Of a stretch of 64,000 bases of DNA, positions 1 through 13,027 are shown piece by piece. The stretch lies in the NCBI RefSeq assembly GCF_005239225.2, contig NC_133290.1:9804204-9868203 (forward strand), read 5' to 3'. Made by a program: the position numbers and the translations under genes. Every line of letters starts with the position of its first letter. Position 1 is the first letter of the stretch. The notes under the pieces were generated by a model. It ran no database searches and had not been told where the DNA came from. It saw only the letters and a list, made by a program, of their open reading frames with translations. The stretch is from Populus alba. Its lineage: Eukaryota > Streptophyta > Magnoliopsida > Malpighiales > Salicaceae.

Positions 1-249
1 TTAGAGAGAAAAAGATGAAGAGAGGGAACAAAAAAGAAGGAATTGAAATGTCATATGTGTGTTTATATTATATCATATATGATGATAAATTTATCTTTTT
101 ATTTTATTTTAAATTTTAAGTTGACCAAGGATACAAAGTATAATTTTTGAAAGAATTGAGATAAAGTAAAAAAATAACTAAACTACAAAATTTTTAATTA
201 TCCCAAATTAAAATTGAAAAAACAAACCCCAATGCCTATGGTATTTTTA

Positions 250-1610
250 ATGTAGAGGTTATAGTTCCTTTTCACTCATATATGAATATTGTTAATAGTC
301 GTTGAGGGTCTAGAATTAAGAGGCAAGTTAATGGTAGTGTTGAGAGATATAAAACTCATTTACTTGCTAAAATGTTTACTTAATAGGAAATAATTGATTA
401 TTTAAAGATTTTTAGTCATGTAGTTAAACCAACTTCTATTTATTTGGTTCTTACTATTGTCATTTTTCTAGGTTGGCAAATTAATCAATTTGATATTCAT
501 AATGTCTTCTTGAATATGATACTTCTCAAATAAGTGTATATGAGACAACTACCTAGTTTTGTTCATTGTACTTTTTCCTCTTATTTTTCCTATCTTTATA
601 AGTCTTTATATGACTTGAAATAGGCTCTTCAGGCTTGGTACAATCACTTAAGTGATTATGCTTGTGTATATTCATGATCTTTTACTTATTAGGAGTAAAT
701 CAACCTTGCTCTAACATTTGAACTCCTTTCTTGGTCCAAAGTTCAAGCTTCATGATTTAGGTTATTTGTATTATTTCTTGGGAATTGAAGTTAAACATAC
801 TTTTATGGGTCTCATGCTTACTCAATAGAAGTATACTCTTGACATTTTTTACAAAATTAGTATTTCTTCTTGTAAACCTATTAATACTATTACATATTTC
901 TCCTTAAAGTTCTTCATGTTGTTTGGTGTCTTGTACTCTCACTCTACATGCTACAAATAAATTGTTAGTGCTTTCTAATATCTGAATTCCACAAAAACTA
1001 ATATATGTTATATAGTGAATAAGATGTATCAATTTATGCATGCTTCTACTGATGTTTATTGGATTATTGTTAAATGCATCTTGCGTTATTTCAACGCTAC
1101 GACAAGCCATGGTTTACAAATCACTATTAGTTTAACCTTTCTCTTCATTGGTTTATTGATGTTGATTGTGATGGTAGTGTGGATGATTGTAAATCTACTA
1201 GTTATTATCTTGTTTATCTAGGCACTACTCCTATATCATGGAAGTTTATGAAGCAAAAAATCATCGCCTTTTCTTCTACCAAAACCAAATACAAGGCTTT
1301 AGGTTATCGTATTATTAAGTTTTATGGACTAGCTTCTTTCTTTCAAAACTTCAGCTTTCCCCTATTTGTCCAGCTATATTATGGTGTGATAATTTATGTT
1401 CCATATATTTATTTATGAATTCTATTTTTTATGCTCTTACTAAACATGTTGAAGTTAAATATCATTTATTTGTGATAGAGTTACTAAGAAAGAGCTCTAG
1501 GTTTTGTTTATTTCTCCTAAGGCTTGACTAGATAATGTTCTCACTAAACCTCTTTTTCATGCTACCTTTGTTAGATTTCGATCAAAGCTTTATATGGAGT
1601 CTTCAACTTC
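250..1610 (+). mobile_element. Decayed Ty1/copia polyprotein (RT-RNase H)
   Basis: Translating several frames in turn gives recognisable copia reverse transcriptase blocks. There is a segment like KIKR-ADGS-ERYKARLVAKGF near 310-385, a VVKPTS...GWQI-Q-D-HNVFLN block near 420-515, LYKSLYDLK at about 595-625, and KLHDLGYLYYFLGIEV near 745-795. The RNase H part follows, with TPISWKFMKQKIIAFSSTK at 1230-1290. Many stops and frameshifts interrupt the frame, so no product is expected. The order RT then RNase H on the plus strand fixes the orientation. The integrase and gag ends are not seen to the left. Confidence 0.8.
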
Positions 1611-1627
1611 ACCTCCGGGGAAGGGGG

Positions 1628-1830
1628 GTATCATGGAAATTATATTATACAACTTTTATACTACTTACCTTGTATAGTTTTGTGATCTTGTGTAGTGTAT
1701 TACATCCTTATTATTACACATAACTCTAACTATATAAATATAAAGGATGGTTGCTAATATCGGTTAAATAACTTATTATTCATAAAACATATCTGCTAAC
1801 TAGCATCAGAGAAGAAATAACACAACTTTC
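1628..1830 (+). repeat. Probable 3' LTR remnant of the copia element
   Basis: A purine tract (ggggaaggggggta, about 1617-1630) lies just after the copia RNase H remnant, where a polypurine tract belongs. It is followed by AT-rich sequence with a TATA-like ctatataaata near 1730. The right boundary is not defined and no matching 5' LTR is in the window, so this is an inference from position and composition. Confidence 0.4.
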
Positions 1831-2109
1831 ATCTCTATTAGACAAGTAGCTAGACATCATAATTCAAATGGTTTGCTCTATTTTATGTGCATAAAAAATA
1901 CCATGCCATAGATATTTCTACGACCCACAAAGTAATTCAGTCATCTTAAACCATGGAAATTCTTTAAAATAACCGTTACTCAGTTTGATATTCCTATAAG
2001 ATTTTGAAAATTAAATAACTGTTATAAGGCTTTAAAGTGTTAATAATCCAGGCTTTAAAGGAAAATCAATGCAAACAGTACTACATAAAGAACCAGAAAA
2101 GGCTAATAA

Positions 2110-2865
2110 CCTTGTGCTCCAAGACTTTCAAAACAGCTGCATCTAGACCAACATCAACATGAGAGATGCAGAAGCCCTTCCTATCTGAAGAAGTAACTTC
2201 AGCCATCTCAACTGCAAACTTGATAGCCTTTCTGCATATTCTCTTCAGTGATTTTCTTTTGTGCTTTCCTCACTTGATTCTGATGCAGAAAACTATTTTA
2301 GAATAAGCTAGAACTAGATGTGAAATACAAAACAGAAACAAAAGAACCACAAGAACAAACAAGGAATATAAAACTCGTTTGCCAAAAGGAATACTTTTAG
2401 CACTGTAGCTTGGCTACAATGCCTACAACATTGAAATCTTGGCCCTAATATGAGCTTTTTTTGCTGCAGGAATAAGTGACGAGTCCACCCGAGTTTTTAG
2501 AGAAGCTATTTTCTGTTAAATGAAAAGAATAAATAAATATAGTAAATGACTGAAAAAGTTTTTGAAAAGGATCTTTTCCATCAAGCTTTCATCCACCTTA
2601 GATGTCTCATCAACTTTAAGCTCAAATGAGTGTGCCAATTCCATTGCTTTTTAAAAGCACAGTTAATTGTGACAACAGTTATGCTTCGAATTATTTTCGC
2701 AATTCCCTCCTCAGATAAAAGAGCAAATGTCTTGGCTTCCTGCATGTTTGTTATATGTGTGCTAGAATTACTGATGAAATCCATGTCAACAGAAAATTTA
2801 AAGCAAGCTAAAATAGAAGTTGAATCATTATATAAGACATTAACCTCCATAGAGTTCTGCTGAAA

Positions 2866-2900
<35 letters not shown>

Positions 2901-4862
2901 CAAAGAAAACAAGCAAAAACATCTTTAGTAAAGAGCAAATAAAGCTGCCAAGCTCACTTCTCCAAAAACAGCTCGCAAGCTGTTGATCTGCTTGGCTTCA
3001 GTAAGGGCTGTTTCCTTTGCAAATACATCTAATTCATCTTTAATTTGCCCATTCACAATTGATTCAATCTTTCTTAAAAGTTCAGGATCCACTGGTTTAC
3101 TTATACAAATTCCAATAACATTTTAAAAAAACTTTATAAACAAGCACATTGAACAAACCTCTCAGCATTGGATATCCTCTAATAAAATTTACCATGAGAA
3201 AAATCAAATCTTAGTTTTTCAAGAAGAATAGTTGATCCCTTCCGATCAACATGATTATCAAGCACTTCCTGATTTCATATTACATAGAACATTCAGAAAA
3301 CCATAGTTTTTCACCATACAAGATAAGTAATAAACAAATTCAAGGATAAAGGGCCTTTAGAGCATTCCCTGAGAGCAAAGTTCAACATGTGTGTACAGGT
3401 GTGGGTGGGGGCAATGAGTTTACGCCTATCATAATCAACCCGCACAAAATCATGAGGAGAAGTGAAAAATTTCACAAATAAAAGGAAATGACAAAATATT
3501 TTGTAAAAAGGAAGCATATATTGCCAGTTATACATTGCATATAACTTTGTCACCCGTAGAAAATCTGCCACTTTCTGCAGTAAGAGAATCAATATGAAGA
3601 ATAAATCCTCCAAAAATTTGGACATCGCAAACTTGGAATAAACCAAAAGGGCCTTCAATTACTCTAGTATAAAAAATCTAGAACTAAAAAATTAAGACTC
3701 ATAAGATTGAGTTTAACAAAACAAAAAAGATTAAAAGGGAATCATACACAACAATACAATCATGATAAGCAGTTCTTGTATCATTCTCCAAGACCATATC
3801 TGACAGTAAGAAAAAAGTAGTATTCAAAAACATAAAAAAATAAAATCCATGGCATTTTCCAATTAAGTTTCCACCTTGTTCAGCATAGAAACTAATAGAC
3901 TCCAAAACAATACCGCCTCCAACGCCAGAGGCACTTTCCCAGAATTCAGAACCAGTGTAGATAGCCTTTCTTTCACTTTCATGGTCTTGAAAAAAACACA
4001 GGTGACACAAATTCAGGCAAAGTAAATTGAAGAGTTTTACAGCTTGATTTTTACATAAACTGAATCTAACTCAAAATAATTGGAAACAAAATCTTGCAAC
4101 AAACAAAAATCTCATGCGCTGACATCAAACCAAATAAATTTGAAGGAATCATCTGTTGCAGAAATACCTTTCTTGTGTAATGCTAATGTAGCATTAACAT
4201 CAATAACAATAACACCACCAGCTTGCTGTTAAAGAATGATATTAGTAGAAAAAGGGACAGTGCAAATAACTCTTTCTTTACACAAATTTAAACTTTTATG
4301 CATTTAGATTTACTTTGTAGCTCTACGACGCTTATTCCGTTCATTTTTTTCCCTTCTATTGTTGTGAAGGCCTTAACCCAAATAGCTCATCCGAGTAATA
4401 GTAATAGATTAATAATGAATTTACAAATGGAGAATGCAATACCTTATCTTTGGCATTCCTTGATCTTTCCCTTGCCTAATCCATTGTATTATTGAAACCT
4501 TCAACGTCAACCTGCAATCCTCTTTCCTCTGCCATTAGCTGGTATGGTAGAATAATTAGGATGCATGCACATATGAGAACATGCAAATAAAAGAAGGAAG
4601 TCCAAAATGTACCCGATATAATAAGAAGCCATATGTGTCCCACAAGACAATTGCATCCTGCAACAAACATATGAACTAAGTTGAAGAGAAAACATGTAAA
4701 ACAGGGTGAGTTCTCTCCCTTCTTCATGACATCAAAACAGGTAAGGAACTTCTCACGTTTATTAAGGCATAATAAAAGTGAGAACTTTATAAACAAGTAC
4801 TTGCCTACCCACTCGACACCTTTCCCTGAACCCCTTAAGCAGCCTTTTTAAATTTCTCAATA
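2110..4862 (-). pseudogene. AlaRS: Alanyl-tRNA synthetase relic (middle to C-terminal part)
   Basis: Twelve or so minus-strand blocks match cytosolic/organellar plant AlaRS in the right order, separated by intron-like DNA. From right to left: GIEKFKKAA-GVQGKVLSG (4800-4862), DAIVLWDTYGF (4623-4661), MAEERGLQVDVEGFNN (about 4480-4545), [15 protein letters not shown] (4130-4230), [15 protein letters not shown] then [15 protein letters not shown] (3880-3990), [14 protein letters not shown] (3540-3585), [20 protein letters not shown] (3355-3445), [16 protein letters not shown] (3190-3260), [19 protein letters not shown] (2955-3075), [12 protein letters not shown] (about 2690-2740), IASLKTRVDSSLIPAAKKA (2450-2507) and KGFCISHVDVGLDAA (2110-2190). 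An in-frame TAA interrupts the first block, and the zinc-binding CGGTH reads NSSTH. The N-terminal catalytic domain and the extreme C terminus are missing. The retained introns indicate a DNA-level duplicate, not a retrocopy. Confidence 0.87.
2869..2898. repeat. (AG)n microsatellite
   Basis: About 15 uninterrupted AG dinucleotides, lying inside an intron position of the AlaRS relic between the block with the degenerate CGGTH motif and the block ending LRAVFGEV. Confidence 0.95.
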
Positions 4863-4869
4863 CCTTGAA

Positions 4870-5380
4870 AATAAGATGAGGATCAGTCAAAGTTTTTAAA
4901 TAGACATGTGGCACTACAAAGAAATAATCCAGGTTCCTTTAAAAGAGGTAGTATCACCAATAAAAGCATGAAAATAATAAAATGGGAACACGTCGATAGC
5001 TAAAGACTAAGAAGAAATCGATGTAATGTTAAAGTAAACCCAACAATACTCTCATATTGATATACATTGTATCTGCACTTTCAAACACTTTAAAACTTTT
5101 AGTTTATTAGTGATACTATTGGTTTCTTAGAGGTAGGGAATGTAGCTAAGCCTAAAATCTAAAAGTTGCTAAAGATATAAAAAAAAATCTCTTGTTCATA
5201 CCAATTGTTTTACTCAGTAACAATGTTGCCTAGAGAAAAAAGAACTTCAATTTTTATGGCAACTTGTGCACGTGAAAAAGTGTCATTACAATATGAGAGC
5301 TTTAATGATACATAAAAAATAATATTACTCATTGTTTTTTTTTGCTCTTACTAGGCCTTAAGCCTCCTAAGCTTCCACCC
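4870..5380. other. Intergenic, no feature recognised
   Basis: AT-rich sequence upstream (in minus orientation) of the AlaRS relic. I see no further AlaRS blocks, so the missing N-terminal half is not simply displaced here. Confidence 0.5.
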
Positions 5381-6100
5381 ACAACCTTCCAATGATGAGA
5401 CTGGCTCAGTCTCTTTATTATAATTGCATAATTTATCTTGGAAGGGATCATCATGATTTCATTTTATAATTTACCTTGGAAGGGATTGATTTACTCACCC
5501 TAGAACAATTGTATAACTCTTCAAGGAAGGGATAAACATCACAATCTTTCAAGGATGAAATTGACTTAGTTTTTCTAGTGCGTTGTACAATTTACAGTTG
5601 GAAGGGATCACCACGATCTCTTTAATGCGATTGCACAACTCTCTAAGAATTTGATAAATACCACAACCTTCCAAGGATGAGATTGACTTAGTCTTCTTAG
5701 TACAATTGCACAATTTACCTTGGAATGAATTGACTTAGTTTTCCTAGTATAACACGGGTCCGTCCCCTCCACCCTTTAGAAGTTTTTCTAAGTATGGCCG
5801 TCACCATGGTTCCCCCCATCTTCAAAGGATGGACCAGAGGTTTCCCTAGTGAAATAGTAGCATCCTCCTCGGGTTCCTCTTAGCCTCTTAGAAAATTTTC
5901 TAAGTATAAGGCTTACTTTCCTCAGGTTTCCTTCAATCTATTAAAATATTTTCTAAGTGTAGACTCATCCTCCTTAGATTTTTCCTCCGCCCCTTAAAAT
6001 CTTTTCTAAATATGGGCATTGATATAGGTCTATCCTCTTTACCTTTTAGAAATGTTTATAAGTATAGACTTCTCTTTCATGGGTTTCTACACCAATTAGT
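5380..6100. repeat. Two adjoining degenerate tandem-repeat blocks
   Basis: From about 5385 to 5750 a unit of 120-160 bp recurs about three times. It contains the phrases aaggatgagattgacttag, caatttaccttggaa and gggatcaccacgat. From about 5755 to 6060 a shorter unit of roughly 55-110 bp recurs, each copy holding a variant of ttttctaagtatgg preceded by cctcttagaa (near 5785, 5895, 5950, 6005 and 6050). The style resembles repeats inside long gypsy LTRs, but no LTR ends are seen. It does not code for a convincing protein. Confidence 0.6.
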
Positions 6101-7200
6101 TTCTACCTCTTTTATGATTCCCCTCTACTTGCTTAGAGATTCCTTTTCAACCATGGTGTATACCTCTACATATGGGCCTTTTGGTATATTACTTGGGGTT
6201 TTTACTCCTCTTCTCATACGCAGAAAATTCAATAAACTTGTTGTACAATATTTTTACAAAGACTTAAAGATTATCAAAAAATCTAAATTTAATGGGCTTA
6301 AAAACCCTAAAAACCCAAAACCCACAGTCTCAGGCAACATGCCTAAGCAAAATTGCCCATGGTCTTAGCTGAGAGGAAGAGCCTTATTAAAACTAGTAGG
6401 TCAAAATTACATTCTAGCATTTTATTTCCACAAAAGTAAAAGACTAATAGGCTATAAATATCCCATAAATCTTCAAGCTCTAGGTTCACAATATCTATTC
6501 TCTATTGCATATGTATTTTTAAAGCATCTCTATTTAAAATATCATTGTTTTATTTATCTAAAAAGATATTTACTTAAGCATCTGAGGGTTTTTAAATTTA
6601 CAAAAAAAAAAAAACCTTTTGTATGTACTAGTTACTAGTCAATTTGTCTTACCAAGTTCTGGTTACCAATTACCTTGACCAGAAAAAATGAATCAAATTG
6701 CTAGAATCAAAAAATTAATCGATTATCCACTACATATAAACCTTATTACTAAATTACTTGGATTTTTGAGATATCTTCACACATTTTATATTTGAAATCA
6801 AATTTTACAATATATCTTCGAATTATACATAAACCATCTCGTTAGCAGACCATTAGAAAACTCGAACATAATTGACAAAAATGATACTCAAACTCCAGAA
6901 TTCACCTTTACCATAGAAGATAAGTAATTTGTGAGTCGAATTGATATATTTACAATTTTTTTTCGTTACGGCCTTCTTTGCGAACTTTTCATAATAAAGA
7001 ATTGTACCATAGCCTTATTAAATATTTTGTCAATAAACAAAGTGTAGGGTGGAGGAAAATCAGCTGACAAGGGAAGAAAAGACAGCAGAGAAAATAGAAA
7101 ATATTATAAAAAAAATATAACATTTTCATTAATTTTATTTTTAGCTTCAGCTTCAGCTTCCATTTCCTTCATTTTTCCCCATTTTGGTGGCTAAGAAATT
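6100..7200. other. Intergenic, nothing recognised
   Basis: AT-rich DNA between the tandem repeats and the thioredoxin-AlgH gene. A short open frame at 6012-6368 starts inside the repeats, has no domain character and is judged chance. Confidence 0.5.
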
Positions 7201-7230
7201 ACTATGAATGCATGGGTTCTGACTTCTGCG

Positions 7231-7241
7231 TGTATATATAT
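7231..7241 (+). promoter_or_regulatory. Possible TATA box of the thioredoxin-AlgH gene
   Basis: tgtatatatat lies about 265 bp before the ATG. A pyrimidine-rich stretch (7395-7435), typical of a plant 5' UTR, comes between them. Position and composition fit a TATA element, but the transcription start is not known from sequence alone. Confidence 0.35.
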
Positions 7242-7501
7242 GAGCACCTTGAAGGATTTAGTCTTGACATCCACATGAAAATAAGGACTAAAGCGTAAGT
7301 TGTTAAAAGATAAAGGAGTAAATTACAGTTTCACTGAACTATTGGGACTTGAAAAGTTATATAATTTTCAAGAGACAAGAAGTGTAATAAAACCCATACT
7401 CCCCACCCGACCCGTCTCCCCCCTACACTCCCTCTTAGCTGTCCAATGCCATCGAAGAACAAAATCAGATAAATTCTCACAGAGCTTCAACTCAAATCTC
7501 A

Positions 7502-10500
7502 ATGGGCAAAATCAGTTTGATTATCTTCACTCTCGCTATCATCATCATATCATCATCGCCATCATTATCAACCGTTGATAGTGAATCAGACTGTGGAATC
7601 GGGCAATGGCGAATTCTCACCAAGCAAAATTTTTCTTCTCAGATAAGACTCCACCCTCATATCCTCCTCGTCGTCTCTGTTCCCTGTAAACTCCCCTCTC
7701 TCTCTGTCTCATTAAAGCAATACAGTTCTTAATGTTTAGACACGGTTACAAAATCCAATATGTTTTATTTATTAGTTTTATTCTTTTGTACATGGAACCT
7801 TTTATAGTTTTTTTTTTTTTTTTAGATTTTCATGAGTTTTTCTTCGAGATCCTTTATGTTTTTAGCTTAGAATTTGCGGTTTGTATGGTTTTGTAGAGAC
7901 CCAGTATAGTTTTTAGCCTTTTTAAGATGAAATTCATGGCACACCAGAACCACAGAATTCAATGCAGTTTTATGTTTTTTTTTTTTTTTTTTGGAATTAT
8001 GGATCCCAATGTTGTTTTAGTGATTCACACTTGTTAAGAGTTCGTTATTCAGTTTATGGCCCGTGATTCGTGGGGAGCTAGTGGTGTAAGAGAATGCTTA
8101 AGTTTTTAATGACAATACCTTCTTAATGTGTTTCCTGAGGTCACATTTGAGAGAATTATGCGTTTGTAAAGATACCCAATTTATTTTTTAGTATTTAATT
8201 TGAAGATTTGTCTTGTGCTGTATATTTCTTGTTGTTTGTTTTCAAATTATGGATAATTATTGCCAAATATATATTTAGCAATTATTGAGATTTATATTTT
8301 TACATAGAGACTCAATATGTTGGAATTTAAATGTGTATCTGGACATGCTATATGGTTTGTTAATTGATTTTAAAATTTAATGAACAGGGTCAGGTGAATC
8401 TCGGTCGCTAATGAAGGAAATAACGCATTTGGTTATTGATAAGAAAGAAGAATTCGGATCTTTAAAGTTGATGTATATGCACAAAAATAATGAAAAAATG
8501 TTAGCAGATGCTATTGGTGCTGTTGTTACAGATGAGATTACTCTCTTATACTACCATCATTCTTTGTATTATAAGTATAAAGGCAAATATCGGGCAAGGA
8601 ATATTTTGTCTTCCATTTTTCCATATTTTTCGCTCTTGCCTGAAGAAATGCCATTAAAAAGATTGAGTGGTGAAGGGGATTTGAAGATGTTTATTGAATC
8701 GGCGGATAAGGCTGTGCTTTTGCTAGAATTTTGTGGGTGGACGGAGAAATTGATTGCTAGAGAGAAGAATAATGGTAGCAAAACTGGTTTTGGTGTGCAA
8801 GGTGAGAAACCTTTGGCGGCAGTATTGATGCATGTGTGTTTGTGTTTAGACTTGAGTGTTTTTGGCATTCAATTGTGAATAACATAACAACTAATTTGTA
8901 CTGTAACAGGTTTTGATGGAGAGAGTAATGTAATTTCAACACCCAGAGGGAAGGAAAACCAGAAGGTGGCTGGTAGTTTTGAATTGCTCTCTGTTATTAG
9001 CTTGATATGATAACTGATATTACAAAGTAAACAGGGCAAGAAGTGGTTTTTATTAAAATTCTCAAACTTTTCTAGTTTCTAATGTTCTGTTTCCAGGGGA
9101 CAGAAAATGGAGAGATGAAATGTGGAATGGAAAATGGGCTCAGAGGAATTCCTTGGCTTGGGGACTTTGCCTCAGTAAATGATAGTGCTCCTCCTCAGGA
9201 AACTGATTCCCAGGACAGTGTGGATCTAAAGCCCAGTGCTGTATCTTGTTCCCTTGAAGAATTTCAGAAATTTGATTCTTTCTTCTCAAGTTTCATGACT
9301 GATGTAAGGGAGTTCTTCCTGCCTCCTGAAAAGCATAGATTTGGTCTGGTTTCGGAGAAATCAATGCTCTCTCCTCTTGGTGTTGGAGATTCTGGTTCTT
9401 GGTCAGTAATGCTTTATTATAATGGATGTCCAAGTTGTTCAAGTATTCTAAAAGAAGGGGATGACATGAAGAGAGTTCTACAAATGGAAAAGTCAATTGT
9501 CACAGAGGTGAGTAAATATGCTCCTTCTCTGCCATTGTTTATTGCTCCATATGCTCTATTGGGTTTCTTCATCACTTCTTGTTTGCTTTTAGAATTATTA
9601 TTCACCTCACTGTATTATGTATTATATTGATTGTTGACTGTTGTCTATTTGTTTCACTTCTCGTAGCTGGAAGGTGATGGACAAGATCTTGATTCAGCAA
9701 TACCTTCAAACAAGCCATCAGTACTCCTGTTTGTGGACAGGTCATCTGACTTATCAGAAACAAGAAGAAAGAGTAAGGAGGCTCTTGATGTATTTAGAGA
9801 ACTAGCGTTGCACTACCAAATATCAAATCAGATGGGTCAGCAGAGCAACGACAAGTCTGAAGCATCCTCTGTCCAAGCTTCAACTGAATACCAAAGTGTA
9901 TCTGGACACCCGAAATTAAAGCTATCTCCAACAGCTCAAAACATTAAATCAAAGGACAAAATGTCTATCATGATTGTAAATGATGGCAAACCTATCATGT
10001 TAAATAGTATGGCTTCAGGTTTGGAAGGCAGTTCCTTGCAAGAAATCTTGACTTACCTTCTTCAGAAAAAGGAGGAAGCTAAATTGAGTTCAGTTGCAAA
10101 GGAGGCTGGTTTCCAACTTCTTTCTGATGACTTTAACATTAAAGTAACAGATACATTACTTTCAGTAGCAGAGGTGGAGTCTGAACACACACCGTCTGAT
10201 GAGAGCCTTGTTAGAACTAGTACTGATCTGGACAAAGATTCTGCCTCTAATAACCGTGAAGGATCGCAGTCCACTACTTCTCAGGATGATGAAGAGAAGT
10301 CTACTTATTCTGATGCAAGTAGACGCCTACTATCTATAGAACCTGCTCAATACATGTCAGATCATAAACCACCTACTTCAGAAGATGCAAGGGCAGAAAA
10401 AAAGGGTGCTTTCCAGTCAGACAAGTTGGGGGAAGAACAACGCAACTTTCAAAATTTCAAGGGTTCTTTTTTCTTTTGTGATGGAAACTATCGATCACTA

Positions 10501-13027
10501 ACAGCTTTGACTGGTGAGACCAGGATTCCATCCTTGGTAATAATTGATCCACTTTCACAGCAGCATTATGTCCTTACTAAATATACAAATCTCAGCTACT
10601 CTTCACTGGAGGATTTTCTTCATGGATTTCTTGATGGAAATCTTGTCCCATATCAACGCTCTGAGTCTGAACCTGAAAGCCCGAGAGAAGAAACTCGCCC
10701 ACCATTTGTTAATATGGACTTCCACGAGGCAGATTCCATCTCTCAAGTTACAGCTCACACTTTCTCAGAACAGGTTCTTGGTTTTAATCAATCTGACAAT
10801 GACTTTGCTGTGAATGCATGGAATGAGGATGTGCTGGTCCTTTTTAGCAATAGCTGGTGTGGATTTTGTCAGAGAATGGAATTAATTGTTCGTGAAGTGC
10901 ATCGAGCCATTAAAGGATACATAAACATGTTGAAGACTGGATCTAGGACCGGGGAAACAGTGCTCACTGATGGTAAGTGCACTTTAAAGTATATTGGTTT
11001 AGTCCATGTTTAATTATTTTTCTTTTTTTCCTTTTCAGAACATGCTTTCCAAGTGAATTCATATAAAGATGTTTCACATGGGAAAGCTTAAGCTGGGGGG
11101 CTGTTTTTCCAGAATCTGTTTTAGACTAGGTCAGAAAGGCTGCAAATTAATTTCCAATTATGATCCGGGGTTAATTAACTGGTTCATAATTATGGAATGT
11201 TTTAGACGTTCTAATTCTCAAGGAATTCATTCTGACTAGTAAAACCTGGCTGGTTTTGGCTCTCTTACCTGTTTGACATGGGAAAAGTCATTTGTTGTTG
11301 CATGGTTGCTTTCTATAATTTTTCTTTAGTAAAATCTACATTTTTGGCCAGACAAATGGTTTTTCTATATGAATTGGTATGAATTTGACAAATGAAATGT
11401 ATTATGTGACAGATAACCTAAAGAAGCTTCCCAAAATCTTCTTAATGGATTGCACGATGAATGATTGCAGTTTGATTCTAAAATCAATGAATCAGGTACA
11501 CCTTACAGTAAAGGTCCACGCTCCAATGTGTTTTTCTCTTGCAGCTATACTGTAACACTTACTTTCTATTCTCTGGTGTATGTTGATGTGCAGAGGGAAG
11601 TTTATCCTACTCTGTTGTTATTTCCTGCAGAAAGTAAGAATACTGTCTGTTATGAAGGAGACATGGCTGTAGCTGATGTTATTACTTTTTTAGCCGACCA
11701 TGGAAGTAATTCTCGACATCTCACCAGTGAAAATGGTAATTTTTTGACAAGAACATCTCATCCTTGGTAAATGACATTTGATGGAATAGTAGCTGCTGAA
11801 GGAGACTGATAAGCATTTATGTTCTCCTAGTTCACACTTTTGCAAAGTTTAGTGTTTTTGAAAAAAATCCACATCATGCCTCTATTTGGTTAGTTGTGAT
11901 CAACTAACACTTCTGATTTTGGAATCTGCCAAATTTGGTTATGGCTGCTCTTTGCATGTAACGCATCAGATTCATAGTTAAATTTTGAGAATGTGTAGCA
12001 ATTCCAATTCAACATAGAGGCATGATGTGGATTTTTTCAACAATTATAATGGCTAGCTAACAATGAAATCCCCAGTTACACAAAGGTATTATCTTAAAAA
12101 TAAAAGAAAAGGGCCAATACCTAGGGAATTGAACAAAATTATACGAATTTTTTTAAAAATTGTAGGACTTGTAGAGTAAATGTAATAAGCTCTCGTGGAG
12201 TTCATGTTTCCTGTTGCTGTTATGCTTCAGCTAAACACTAGGAAATTGAACTTTTCCCGTTCTCAACTGTCATGTTGAAGCAAATGTGCATCTTATAGCA
12301 CTGCTGTGACGCTTTGTTTGCATTTTTATTCAGAAGATTTTACTTGATGCATTATAGAATTCTTTTTTAATTCAATCTTATAGGAATTCTATGGACTGTC
12401 GCTGAAAAAAGGGGTGCTAATTCACTGAAGGATGCTTCGACTGCTGCAGAAGATAAATCCCATGAAGTCCTTTTAAAGGACCTAACTCCAAAGAGAAATG
12501 TGGAATATGGTCAGACCAAATCTCACACATCCAAAGGCTTGCATGATACGGTATCTCAGGTGGCAGTTGGCTCAGTCCTGGTCGCTACTGAAAAGCTTAA
12601 CACACAACCATTTGACAAGTCAAGGATTCTTATCGTCAAGTCCGATCAAAATACAGGATTTCAAGGTCTGATTTACAATAAGCATTTGAGATGGGACACT
12701 CTGCAAGAACTGGAAGAAGAGTCAAAACTGCTAAAAGAGGCTCCGCTGTCGTTTGGTGGTCCACTTGTAACTCGCGGAATGCCTCTTGTTGCTCTGACTC
12801 GAAGAGCAGTCGGAGGTCAATACCCCGAAGTTGCACCGGGTACTTACTTTCTAGGTCAGTCGGCAACACTACTCGAAATTGAAGAGATCAGGTCAGGAAA
12901 TCAATGCGTATCTGACTACTGGTTTTTCTTGGGGTTTTCGAGTTGGGGCTGGGAGCAGCTGTTCGATGAGATTGCTCAAGGAGCTTGGAATTTAAGCGAG
13001 CACAAGGAACCTTTAGACTGGCCATAG
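7502..13027 (+). CDS. Secreted thioredoxin-fold protein with C-terminal AlgH/UPF0301 domain (1079 aa)
   Basis: Eight exons join in phase at GT-AG borders: 7502-7685, 8388-8801, 8910-8965, 9097-9507, 9667-10972, 11413-11495, 11594-11735 and 12384-13027. The total is 3240 nt. The start is the ATG that opens a hydrophobic signal peptide (MGKISLIIFTLAIIIISSS). The protein resembles Arabidopsis At3g19780. It holds several thioredoxin-like units: one with WSGE near residue 62 in place of a CXXC, one with GCPSC at 328-332, and one with a full WCGFC at 752-756. A Ser/Glu/Gln-rich linker (about 395-620) precedes the last. The final ~165 residues form an AlgH/DUF179 domain with FGGP and a WFFLGFSSWGWEQL segment. 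There is no KDEL-type tail and no membrane anchor. Its likely place is the secretory pathway or apoplast, and its substrate is unknown. Family identity is firm, function is inferred. Confidence 0.92.
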
